A stretch of 64,000 nt of DNA from Apus apus (Eukaryota > Chordata > Aves > Apodiformes > Apodidae), in NCBI RefSeq assembly GCF_020740795.1, contig NC_067283.1, forward strand, positions 3,003,659-3,067,658. Direction: 5' to 3'. This document shows, one piece after another, positions 44,738-57,800 of this stretch (position 1 is the first letter of the stretch; every line of letters begins with the position of its first letter). The translations under genes and the position numbers were made by a program. The notes under the pieces are model-generated. The model ran no database searches and was not told the DNA's origin. It worked only from the letters and a program-made list of their open reading frames with translations.

Positions 44738-45859
44738 GGCGCGGCGCTGCGGCCTGGTCGGTTGCGGGGAGCCCAGCATCCCTGTCCCGCCGCGGGGAAG
44801 GGGGGCGGCCCGCAGGGGGATTTCCCCCCCCGCGCCCCCCCCGCCGCCCTCGGGGCCGGGGAAGGCGGTTTCGGTAGGCAGAAAGGGCGGGGGACGTGCA
44901 GGTCGGTGGCCCCAGGGGTGGGGGCCTTGTCAAGGCCGCCCAGCAAGGCGGGGGAGGAGGGAACCGCGTCTCCCCCCCCCCGCACGGCAGCTTTGTGGCA
45001 GGTCTGGAGGCTTTACCCAGGTAGGATGGAGGGCCAAAGGTTGCCCCAGGCTGTCTCTCATACCCACGGGGCTCAGGGTGATTGCTGCCCGAGTGTGTTA
45101 ATTACTCAGCGGAGCACGTGCCTTTGGAAGTTCTTCCCCATTGCCTTTCCCAGACCATAGGTGCGCTAGTTTTTTTGCTGACAGTAAACGTCAAACAGAA
45201 GGAGAGTGGGCAGGAACACATCAGGAAACTGATTGTCTTTAGTCGTACTAAGTAAAGCTCTAGACTTGTAAATGGGTGGCAATATTATTGCCTTAATGTT
45301 AGCACTTCATGCTCAGGAATTTTAGGGGAAGGATGTGAGCCACACTCTTGGTGTCTAGTGCCCAAAGGGAGCATTAGGATAAGCAGAGATCTTTCTTCCT
45401 CTGTCAGTCTCACATTAACACAAAAAACGGGGGGATCTGTATGTTTTTTGGAATGTGGGAAGGAAGGCTGGATGCACCTGGGTCATAAACAGTCTGTGTT
45501 CCCTTTATCCAGTATAACGTGGTTGCCACATTCGCTCGGATTTGACCCTCACTTGCTCTTCTGTAACAATGTTTATTTAAACAGATCTGTTTAAAGATAT
45601 TTCAAAGCATTGCTTTTTGAGTACTAGGGTGAAAAAGACGGGATAACTTTCTTGAAGACTCTCTGGAAGCTGTTTATGGAAAAAGGCACTTGAAGCAAGG
45701 CCGTGGGGCACAGTGGCTGAGAGGAGAAGGCAGCAGAGAGACTGTGCAGAGGTCAGTGAGGAGAAACAGTGAGGCAGCTGCTAGATGAGGATGTTTTTCC
45801 AAAGCAGTCTTGATCTCTGCTCTCTGTCACTTTTTATTTTCTTGTTGTTATGCTTTTAG

Positions 45860-48800
45860 TAAGCAATGGAGTCAGACATAAAAGAGAGTGAACATTTTAA
45901 AAGCCAGTTTAAGGCTTATCAAGAGCAACAGCAAAAGCGGCTGCAAAACCTAATGGAGAAGAAGAAGGAAAAGCAGAACAGCCTGAAGGGTGATAATGGC
46001 AACACAAAGGAGGTTTTCAGAATCCCAGATGATCTAAACCTGCTTGAAACAGGACAGCCTGTAAATGAAGATGACAGCAAAAGGTAAAGCTGTAGCAGCA
46101 CAGTTCCTCCAGGAGGTCACAGAAGTGTATTTTGTATAGGATGTTAAGAAACTCACATTAAGTTGGCAGAACACTTTCTGTCTTCACATATTGGGCTTTC
46201 ATTATTCCAAAAAGATTCACTCTCTCCCTGGCATGTTTATCCTCCTCGTGTTGTGCTCTGTATTATCAGTGTTTTGCAAAGGAGGAGTGGAAGGACAGAG
46301 GGGTTAAGGGTGATATGCTGGAGGTACTATCTGGCAAAATCCAGTCATTCAGGCTCACTAACATCCTTGGAAGTGTTGATTAGGTCCTGCCCAGCCTTGC
46401 TAACAAACAGGTGCCCTACATGAATGATTTCCAAAGGCAAATAAGTGCAAAGCAGCTAATGGGAGCAAGCCAGAGTCCTGCAGCCCAGAAGAATGTTCCA
46501 CTGGCTATCTTTGCAATGTAGCCTCATTTAGCAGATCAGAAGACAGCCAGCTATACAGGAGGGTCTCACAGACAGAGTTGTCTCCCGGTGAAGATGCTTG
46601 ACAGGATTATACAAGGTAGGGCTTAAAATCTTACTGGTAACAGGGGTTTGGGTCTTATCTCAGTCACTGGGGTAGTGTCTGGATTACCAGGACATTGGAC
46701 ATTCTGATGTGGATCTCCCTTGATCTTGGTTTTGAAGCTGAGTGCATAATTAAATTTACTGGAGCAGGGATTTGAAACCCCAGCTCAGATGATTCATCTT
46801 GCTTCTAGGATAGAGTCAGTCTTTCCTTCTGAACCAATTAATATTTTTTTGTACAAACTAGAACAGGTCTGAAGTTGGACACATCCCAAAGATGTAGCAG
46901 TTACTGCAGAGTTGGCTGTTCAGGGATTTGCTCCTTCTCAGAGGTGAAGCCAGCTGAAGAAACTACTGCTTCTGCTCCACTGCTGCACCTGTGCTGATAG
47001 AGTTGTTTGCTGGAAACTGGACTTGCTTTCTGGGGCAAGAGACTTTTCCCTCAAGCCATTTCAGTGATCTGGTTTATAGCTTAATTGCCACAGACTCTTT
47101 TATTTGGGCCATGATGAGATGATGGCCTGTGATACAGGGGCAGGAAGGAGGAGCAGGCACATACCTTTGAGACAGTTTCCCCTCCCAGATTCTGGTGGGG
47201 GGGAAAAGCACCTTTACCAAAGTTTATCAAGCCACTAACCGGGGTTTATTTATCCCTAAATGCTGAATGCTCTGTGAAACTCTGGGCAACAGCTTGTTTC
47301 TGAAGCTCACTTCCTTAAGGCCCAAGAGCATAAGCTGCAGCAGAGCTTCTGTGAAGATGCAGGGAACCCAGGAGTGAACCACTGACACATTCAGATGCTT
47401 TTGGGAATGTGTCCAGGCTGCAGAGGACATCTGTGTGGAAGAAGGGAATTCACTTCCTATAAACTAATGCTCTCACCTTTGCATCATATATTGTCTTCTT
47501 CACACATAGCCCCCTCGCCACGGCTTCTGATCTGACCTCTACCAGCTGTCCTCTTCCCTTTGTTCTGAAAGTATATAGAAGATATAGAAGATTCCTAAGG
47601 AGATCTGGGGTGGGGTTTTTTTGTTGTTCTTTTGTTTGGTTTTTTATTAATTTTTTTTTTAATGGAGGGGCAGACTGATTCCCACAATGTGGATGTGGGT
47701 TTGTCTGGTGGGTTAGAGGGGCTCACATGCTCCCATAGCACGTCCTGGTGCAGTGTGTGTGCTCTGGGGTGCTGAGCACAGGAGACTCCCAGCAGTTCTC
47801 GACCATTTATGGTTCATTACTTTAGTTCTGAGTAATTCTGTCACCTACCTCCATTTTCAGTGGCACTCACTGTTAAAAATCCCTGTGTGACAAGGCAGGT
47901 GTAGCAGGCTTATCTGAGTTGTCCTTTGCTTATTTACCTCTGCCGTCCAGCAGAAGAGTGGTTATGAGTGTATCAAATCTGGGCAGGATTTGCTTCTGGA
48001 AGGGACTCTCCAGGATATACTTTGCAGTATTCCCATGACAACACATTAGAAACTTATTCCAGAATGACAGGACTCCATATGGCCTGCAGTGGCAGTGATT
48101 TCAGCACGTCAGTGTTGTTTATAGCTTGGAAAACATCCTCCTCTCAGAAGTCTCCCTTCCTCTGAGCCTTGGGAGTTCATTTTTCCTTCCTCTTGACCTA
48201 CTCCCAAATTTTGTCTAAGCAAGTGTTTAGCTGACATGCTTGTCTTTCTGTTTTGTTCTTTCTGTAACTTTATCCTTTCTGTTCTGCTTGGTATATTTAA
48301 GATTAACTGATTCTCCCCATCACATGGAGAATCTGTAACAGAGTTGGAAAAGACACTTACCTGGGTTTCAGACATAGGTCTTGCCTGCAAGCTTCCCCTG
48401 GCTGTTTCCCTCAGCTAGAGTGAAAAGGGTTACCTTTCTGCAGCCTCTTTTGGCTGATTTTCTGTAGCTGAGCCACTTGAGTGGAACCTGCTGCCTCATC
48501 TGTAACATGTAGAGTGAGTCTGGGATGGGATGGAGAAGGTTCTCAGAGGAGACTCCAGCTCTTTGCAGTTGGGATTTCTGTCCATCCCACTGCAAGTGAT
48601 TTTTGTCAAGACTTGGAAGCCTGCTCTCAGGAAGACATCACTGATCAGGTGTGTTAAGGGCTTAGAAACTTTTTTCCATGTTAATTCCCTAACTGTTAAA
48701 AGTCTTCCTGTCCATGTGCCTCTAATTAAATATGCACAGGTTTGTTGCTGACTTCCATGAGTGGTACATGTGGGAATAACTTAGTTCCACTGTTTCTCTG

Positions 48801-51800
48801 CTCAGATTGCTGGTTTCTTTCTTCTCCTTTGTAAACAGCTACCTTTGATCTCCCTTTGATTTGCAGCTTTGAAAGAAGTGCATTGCTTAATTATGGATTG
48901 TGAACCGTGTCATAAATTCACTGTGCTGTTTATGGCAGGGCTCTAAGGACTCATTTATTCTGACCTGTACCTATGGAGTGTGCATTTAAAAGCTCCAAGG
49001 TCCAGCTGGAGCAAAAAACTTGCTAAAACTTCTGAACAGAAAAGATGTAGGTGACTATTGAGACAGCTGATTTGTCTTCCTGTGGCTTTATCCCAATCTC
49101 TGTGGTCATCCAAGCTACCTACTCCTGTTGTAGTCTGGAGCAATCACTCTGTGGCCAAAGGGGTGGGACATTGTTCCAGATTAACTCACCAAAGTGTAGA
49201 CATCCAGGCTCACACTATGGATAATAAAAACCTAGGGGTCAATTAATCTGACTGGCTTAGGTGTCTTGGGGTGTCTGAGATGCTGTAGGGTATCAGGAAC
49301 TTCCACATGGGAATGACAGATAGGACACAGGAGTCCTGCACCCTCCAGCAGCAGCAGGTGGGGGACTGGTGGGCAGCCCAAATGGCACCTGTGTGTGGGT
49401 CACTGAACTGAGTCCTCTCATCAAAGTATTTAGTGGCAGTTAGAGATTCATGCCACCCTGAGCAGCAGTGGGTCTACAGGCAGTGCTGGTTGTAATTTTG
49501 GGTTTTGTGGCCATTCTGGCTTGTTGCTCAGAGAGAGGCACCCATGTCTTGGTATGCAGTGGGACCTCACCCTGAAACTCAGGCTGGGGTAGGCTGGGAA
49601 GCTCAGATGGAAAAAGAGTCAGGCAGAATGGGAACCACTGACTTGAGCCAGCAGAGTCTCCACCACAACCATATTTACCAAAGGCAGTGTCACTACAGCT
49701 TCTATTAACACATTTGGTTTCTTCTCTGGGGAAAGGAGACAGGTTCATTTCTATTCTGAAATGCTGCTGTTTGGAGGAGTCTGGCTGAAAGGTATGTCTG
49801 AAGTTGGGGGGTGTTAGTAATTGGGTTGGTTCATATGTCCACACATGGGTGGCAGGTACTCTCTGAGATGCTGTCCATTCTCTGCCTGTGCCCCAGAAGT
49901 TCTCCCAGGAATGCTGTGGGGTGGCTACTGGCCATGGGGAGCTCAGATGATCCTGGAGCATCTCAAATAGATGCTTGAGTGTCCACAATGGAATTGAGCC
50001 CTCGACGCCTTAGCTTCTAGTTTTTACATATGGAGGAACCATCATGTAAAAGCAAAGAGATTAAAGTCACTAATTCTCTGAATGTCTTAGAGAGATGAAA
50101 CCTATACATGTAATAAATGCACTGAAGAACAGGAGAAGCAAGGCTGTTTCCCCCCATTAAGAAGGCTTTTGATAATCTTTGTTTCCAAATGAATTCCAAA
50201 AAGCAATGCAAACTGATGCCAGTCCATTCTCTTGAGGTTCCAAGAAAATCAGAGGAAGGACAGAAGAAATTGGTCTCTTGTGAATTGCTATGAAGCATTT
50301 CTTTTGAAATAAAGAACCTCAGCAGCAGCTTCTGTAGCTGGTGCTCGGTTGGCTTCCATTGGCTTCAGTAAGTATAGGAAATAAAGCCTGAATGCCAGGG
50401 ATGCTGAATGGTCAGCCTGCCTGGTTTCCTCTGAAAAAAAAGATATAAGACTCAGTGAGAAGAGAGTGTTCAGTAGGCTCTGGAGCCCTGGAAAGATCCC
50501 TGTTCTGTGATGTTTTGCCCCAGACAATGAGAGGAAGTGCAGAATTTTTGAGGAAGAAAGAAGTTAACTGAAAAGATCAGATTGTTAGCTTGTGCTCTAA
50601 TCTGAGGTTCAGGATGTTCTGCTTCATTCAATAAATTCACTCCTGGTAAGCTCAGCTCATCCAGCATATGGTCCTTTCATGATTTTATTTCTGGAAACAT
50701 CTATTTGAAGCACATGACAGTGACCTTTGCCATCATGGCCTATTTTTTCACAGGTTGTTTGAAGCTGAGAAGGAGCAGCTCCAGGATCAGCTTCGAGAGG
50801 TCCGAGATGAGAACTGCAGGCTGTACAAACTGGTGACAGACAAAGATTTTGAAATAAAGCAACTCCAGAAAAAAATACAGGAGGACAGGTTGGCCTTGTC
50901 AGGTAGACACAGTAACTTTGTATTCTCACTATGTTTGTTCCAGTGAGGGCTTGATGCTGGTGACAGTAGAGGTAGGAGAACAGATTCCTTGAGAGCTCCT
51001 GGCAGTGAAGTATCCATGGGACATCTCTTTACCTGCTTTATGCTAAAAATGAGTATTTCAGTCATACTGTGATTGCCTCCTTTTCCACTCCTGTAGTAAG
51101 CTTCTGCTAGGAGGAACCCAGATTCAGCTCTCAACTGAGAGACCTTTTTCTCTGTTGTAATTTGCAGTAGCACTGAAGCCACTTGGCTCTGAACTTTGAA
51201 AATACTTAAGACACTTGGGTGTAGCTTTAGTCAACACTTAGAGTTGCTACCTAAAATTGTCAGGGTCAAAGCTGACACTGTTTGGCATTTGCAGATTTTC
51301 CTAAACATCACGTCTCCCCCATGTGAGGAGTCTCATTAGGAGTCTCATTGCTTTATTTACAGAGGAAGTTCCTCACAATGGCTTGACATGATTAACACTT
51401 ACACATGGAATTATGTGCATGCTTCAAGTTCTGTGTCTTTCCTTCAATTTCATGAGCTGCAAAGTATGAGTACCAGCACTCTGTCTTAGAGAGCTATGGA
51501 AAGGACCAAGTGACTTCTGGTATTCAGACAGGTCAGACCTAAGGTGCAAAATATTGTTAATGATCCTAATGTGGCCCTTAAAAGAAGTACAGTGCTCTTT
51601 AGGGGTACACAGTGATCTCTGCTCCTCAGAGATCTTCTGCTGACTTGCTACTGTTGGCACAAACATTGACAGCCCCTAAAAATCATATTTTGGACAAGTT
51701 TTTGTTAGTGTCAGAGAGCAGTTTTTCAGCTTTCGCTGCTACGTGGTGTAAAGTTCCTTATTCAGGCTCCTTTCGTTTGAATGCCTGAATTCAGGCACAC

Positions 51801-54800
51801 GCAGGATGCTGGCTTGGTGCAAAGTCCTGCTTCTAGAGGGACGTTGGTGTCCTTTGAAATCTGAGCTGTGCAGCCTGCACCTCCTCCACTGGGTGCCACT
51901 GTTGTTCAGGAGATCAGCCATAACCAGGCTGGTGCAGAAGGAGGAAACCAGCAATAAGCAGAACTAACTAACAGTGAAATTACACCTTAATTCTTAAAAA
52001 CAATCTGTAGCTTGTATTTAGGGGAGATGATAAACTATTTCTGGGTCAGGGCCAGGAGCCAGTTGCAGCTCCTTTGGCTGACTCACTTGCCAACTTGTGG
52101 CAGTTTGCCCTGTGCCTCTGTCTTCCTTATCTGCATGTGGCAAGAGACTGACCCACACTGCATGGGAATTGGAAGTTTGGATTAAATGTGTGCAATGCAT
52201 TTAAAGATCATCACATGGAAGCACCAGCCTGGCTTTGGGTTAGTTTAATCCTTCCTTTGATTCATAGCAGCCATTATATACCCCAGAGAAGCTGTGGCTG
52301 CCCCATCCCTGGCAGTGTTGAAGGGCAGGTTGGATGGGGCTTGGAGCAACCTGGTCTGGTGGGAGGTGTCCCTGCCCATGCAGGGGGGTTGGAACTGGAT
52401 GACCTTTAAGGTCCCTTCCAACCCAAACCACTCTGTGATTCTGTGATTTATTATGAAAACAGAGAAAAAAGTAGCTTCTAGATGAGAGGGGAAACACTTC
52501 TCAGATGGAGGGTTAAGAACAGTGGAAACACTTTTAAAAATAATGATTTATTTTTTTTCTCTACAGTGTTTTTAAATAATGACACAGGGTCATATTCTGT
52601 TGTTGTCTAGATTCTGCATAACCCCTTTGATGTCTCTAGAGCTTTTATGGGACTCAGAATTCACTTAAGAACAACCTGTCATCCTTGCATCTCACCCAGG
52701 TCCTTGAGTATAATCTTCACAGGTGTCAGTAAGGAAGTCATTACTTCAGAGCACTGAAGGAGGATGAAAGAGTTAAGAAGAGTGACAACAGCCAAGTTTA
52801 ATATCCATATATTTCACTAAAGATTTGTTGTTGCAGGCTGATACTCACTGATACTGGCACTAGAGGTTTCTATGGACATTTTCTGCAGTTATATTGATTC
52901 TGCACTTGTGTGACAACTTTTCATCCCCTGCGTGATGTTAACGAAAGCCAAGTGACACACAAGCCCATCCAGGGACTTACTTTATTTGTGACACTAATCA
53001 AACCCTCTCTGATGAGGAGGTGAATGATGTGTCTGTTTAAAAGAGCAATTAAAAGAGTCGTATAGTCATGCTCCATGTAGAATTGCAAGGGATATATAAA
53101 TAGGCACAATGAAATTTCCTGGACATCATCCAGGACCCAACTGTAATAGTGTCCCTGACCTTTTAGGACAGATGTCTAGAAAAGTTTGCATCTCTGTTTC
53201 AAGAACTCCTCCAATAGTAAACAACCAGTGCAAACTAGAGTGGTGTCTTTTCCTGTTACATGCTGCAAAAACCTCTTCATAATTGCCCCTCACAGCAATG
53301 AGCAGAAAACACCTCTAGCCTTTCTATGTAGTAATGTTGCTATGACCACTGTGGTGGCCTTCTGACATGTGGCTTATGTTGAAGTGTGCAATGTGGCTTT
53401 GCTAGCCACAGTGGGATGCTGACTCAAAGGACTAAGCAATCCAGCTGGAATCACTGACACCTCTTTTCCCCTGCTTGTTCATTGAAGTGCCTGGCACAGC
53501 TCTGAAAGAAATGGATTAGACAATAAAAGTACATTGTGCACTGGATAGAGAACAAAAACGTCATCTATTCTGGATCTTGCCTGTAAGATATGTCACTGGC
53601 TTTTATGTATGTTTTTTCAGGGGCATCTGGTTTAGCTGGAGATGTGGTAGCTACTAAAATTGTTGAATTGGCCAAAAAGAATCGTGAGATCACTGCTGAG
53701 GCTGAGAGGGAAAAAGCCAAAGTGAAGCAGCTGAGTAACAAAGTCAAAGAGCTGGAGAAAGAAGTGAGGCATTTTTCTTGTTCTCTTTTTGCATGCTGAA
53801 AACATAGAAATCCAGGTGGTGGAGTAGAGGAGGTATAGAAGCTGCATTTAATTCATGTCCCCATCTTGCATTTGCTGTTCATCCCTGCTTGCTTTGAGTC
53901 CATGTAATTGCTGTCCATGCTAGGAGGGAGGGACATGTGCCCTCAGCTGTTGCCATCTTTGCAGAGCCAGGGAGCTAGGAAAGGATTTCCATCAGTTGTA
54001 GTGAGAGAAAGATTTATGAAATACCAATTAGGAAATTCACTTGTATTTGAAGCACAGAGGCCTTTCTAGCAGTATGGCAATGATAGTTTTCTGGGTTTTT
54101 TTTGTCTGTGAGGAGAACCAAATTTCATACCATTATGTAGGTCCCCACCTCCTTAATACCAGCCATGAATTAGCACTATATTACTCCAAGCTTTATTCAT
54201 CCACATAATGAAAGCTGTTTTCTGCCATAAGTACTTCCAGAACTGAGACAGTTGCAAATCTTCACTCAGTCAAATATCTTTTTGTAATTTATTACAATTT
54301 TTTATTTCTGCTAACCTTTCACGGGAATCATTTTATTCAGGTGACTGCTGAAATTAAAATTAGAAGCCCTGATGCTAATGTTTACTTTGTTCATTGGCTA
54401 CTACTGCACTCCCTTGTACAATACTTGTAAAATTTGGGATGATTTTTAATGCTTTGCTTCCTTAGAAGACAACAATGGATCAATAACGTTCATCATCCTG
54501 CCTGACAAATGCATTTTTAGTTCATCTTTCACAGTCACTGTGATCATGAATGATGCATGGATCTGAATGCAGGTACCTGAAAGATCAAGAAATGGTAGAT
54601 TGAATTTTCTGAGAACTCCTACATAGATCCAGAGTGATCAGGTCAATCCAGAGGGGTCTGGTCACACAATTGGCAGGCTGGCTAATTAAAATCAGGCTTA
54701 GCTGTGGAGCTACAAAATCACAGAAGTAGGGGAAAGAGCCATGAATAATTTCCAGAAAAATCAACCTGCTTGTAATCCCTTACTGCAGAAGTTTAATTAC

Positions 54801-57800
54801 CATTATTCAAACTGAAACTTAAAATACTGTCAGAGATTGACCCAAAAGAAAGGACCACAGACATTTCAGGAAAGGAAATCAAACTCAGAGCAAACAGTAA
54901 TTGCTGGTCAAAGCAGAGGTTGACACTTTAGATAGGAACTCATCTGACTGTAGACACCAGCACCTTCAAAATCAAAACCAAACACAGCAACCTGTCCCAT
55001 CTGAGGTAAAGATGAACCATGTTGGGAACCCCACTGAGACCATGCCCTGCTCAAAGGTCTGTATTTTCTCACAACCTCATCTGAGATGGCTCTTCTCTAA
55101 ACTCCTGGTTAGTGCCTGAGTGTGTGGATTGTACTTGTTCAGTGGAACTACATGGAGCTATAAAAGATGGTTAAAATTAAAGCAACGTTTGACAGTGGGA
55201 GGTATCTGTGAAAAATGTTGAGTGATGAAAGAGAAGAGCTGCCACAGATGAGACCCTGCAGTGATTTGCATCTCTGTAGTTACTCTTCAGCTAAGCTGGA
55301 TCCCTGTCTAGACAGGCTCATCTTTTCCCACTGATTGTAGAAAGAACTGAGACCACTGAAGTGCAATTCAGTTGCCCACGCAGAAGCATGGAAGTACAGT
55401 CTGAGATGCCACTTGACCTCTCAGGCATCCCTGCAGGGCTGTTAGATGTGACAGGACTGGCAATGCTGGTGCAACAGCTTGGAGGCCTGGTAGATACCCT
55501 CAGATGCCTCAAATGGGATCATACACCTGTGGGTGGGCAGCAAAACTGAGTCAGCAGTCCGTGCATCCACTTGATGTGATGGAGGTGTCTACTGCACAGT
55601 TAACTGAGGACTAGACTGCCCTGGCTGTATTGAGTACACTCCATTCTTTAGTGAGAGACTCACACTAAAAACAGGGAAAATGTTAATTTGTGAGTTTGAG
55701 CCTCATCCCTTGTCCCTACTTCTAGATGCCTTAAACTCTGCTAAATGAATTGTGGCAATGGTGCCTTACAAATCCACCACAATATGTCCTTTCACCACTG
55801 GAAAACACTGTTATTTTACATAATCTTTAGCTCTTTGCTTGCATGTAAGCTGAAAAATATGTAAATCAGCAGTGTTTTAGCATGACTGTGTTCCCACAGA
55901 CAACATGGAAGCAATGGAGCAGTCACTTAGCAAGGGGTGCAACATGTGAACAAAGACTGCAAAAGGATGTTTGCAGAGAAGTTCCTTAGGATTTGACCTA
56001 GCAGCTGCCACCACCAGCTGAAATTTCTCATTCTCAGTCCATTGACTAAACAAGTTTATGAGCTGCACAGAAGGGGTGGTCTAACCATGGATGTACTTGC
56101 AAAGAAAGGGTGACATTAGAGCTGGGTCTGAGATACACTCCCTGTTCCCCCAGATGTCACTTTAACAAAGCAGCTATTCCTTAGGGCCTTCTTTTACTCA
56201 GGCAAATAATCAAGATCTCCTGCCCACCTCAAAGAATGAAGCCTCAGCCCTTTAAAGCTACACTGCCCAGCTTTTCCAGCTCCTAATTCACTTGATTCCA
56301 GGTCAGGAAGAAAGCTTTGCAGCCTGAACAGGGGACATGATTCAGAGGGGGAGGGGTTATGTGCCTGCCTTCCTAAACTGTGGCACACAGTGAGGCATTT
56401 TCTTCACAGGTTGAGAAATGCTATCTTAGAGCTATCCCAGCTAGAGCAAAAGAGCTTTAACATCATTACTAAGTAGTCATTCCTCCTTTTAAATTCATTT
56501 GGTGAAGAGAAATATATACTTTTTATGAAATATCCAGTGATTTTCCTGAAGAGTGGGTAAACTAGCATCCAGAATCCAGAGATAACATCCTGACCTGTAC
56601 ATCCTGATATGTACTGTATTCTATTTGCTTGTGTGTGTATGTATATATATATATATATATAAACACATGTTTTATTCTGTGATAAAATCTCACAGGAATC
56701 TCCATACTTGATAACTGATCCCACCTCAACAAGTCAGAGACCTTTGCACTGAAGTTTTTCCACAGGAAAATAACACATGCTGCTTTATATCAGGAAAGAC
56801 TGTATGCTCTCCTACTGATTGTATTTTAAAAACAAGGAGGGATGAAATGGTGGGGGGAGGGGTTTCTAGAATAAAAAATATTCAGGCTCATCAGAATTGC
56901 TGTTGTGCTTTTTTTCTAATTAATCTTGCATGGCACTATGCTCTTCACTGTATCTATTCTAGAATAACCCCACCTTTCTTTTTCTTTTCCAGCTACAGAC
57001 AGCTGTAGGAAAAATACAGTCTCTTGGTGGTTGTGATGCAGGAATCAAGCAATCAGCCCTGAAGATGACAGAAGGAAACTTGGTATGAATTGTGATGGAA
57101 GAGAGGAAATCAGAAGCTGATACTTGGTTCCCTCCTCTTTTGCAGTCCTTTCCCTATGACAAGGATGTATCCATGTCACTAGTTTTGTGACCAGTTTGCC
57201 CTGTTTGTATCTTCTCTACAGCCCCAAAAATTAAGGAAGGCATTTGTATGGGTCTAGGGAAAAAGATTCTGTGATCCTGATGGATCTGTGGATCTTAATC
57301 TCTTCAGGTTTTTTTCCCTGAGGATTCTTTTCTTACCGAGTATATTCTTCTCTTCAAAGGCTGAAAGTCCAGAGGTGAAAGCATTGCAAGAAAAATTAAC
57401 CACAGCCAACATGAAGGTGTTAGACTATCGTAACCAGCTCCAGTCTGCAAAACAGGAACTGAAGATGACCCAAAAGGTACCGTTGTGGGACACATACTGT
57501 GGCTGACACCCGGTCCAAGTGGTCTATTCTTGTGAAATCAGAGGAGGTTTCTTTTCCTTTTAGCTTTGATAAGCCTCCATGAAGTATTCCAGGGGACTGT
57601 GAGGAGGTAAAGAGCAACAGGGGTGTAGTGGTTGCACTGGGAAAAAGATTTGTTTAATGTTTGAAAGTCTCAGTTCAGCAAAATAAGGTTGTGACTGACT
57701 TGAAGCACACGTTCAGCCCCATTCCTCCTTTCCAAGACATTTCATTATGTATTTACTTTTAAGGTAGGCTTCAGTCCCATGGAATTCAGTGAGATTAAAG

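Larger units (their letters stand above)
44380..45010 (+). promoter_or_regulatory. CCDC13: CpG-island promoter of CCDC13
   Basis: A GC- and CpG-dense block without TATA. It contains three identical NRF1-type palindromes and an X-box (separate entries). Possible first-exon donors are near 44873 (TTTCG|GTAGGC) and 45021 (ACCCAG|GTAGGA). I cannot choose between them, so the first non-coding exon is not placed. Confidence 0.7.

Noticed and set aside
43959-44933. 324-codon minus-strand frame rich in Pro, Arg and Ala
   Set aside because: It runs across the CCDC13 CpG island, where stops are rare, and into the HIGD1A 3'UTR. No domain or family resemblance.
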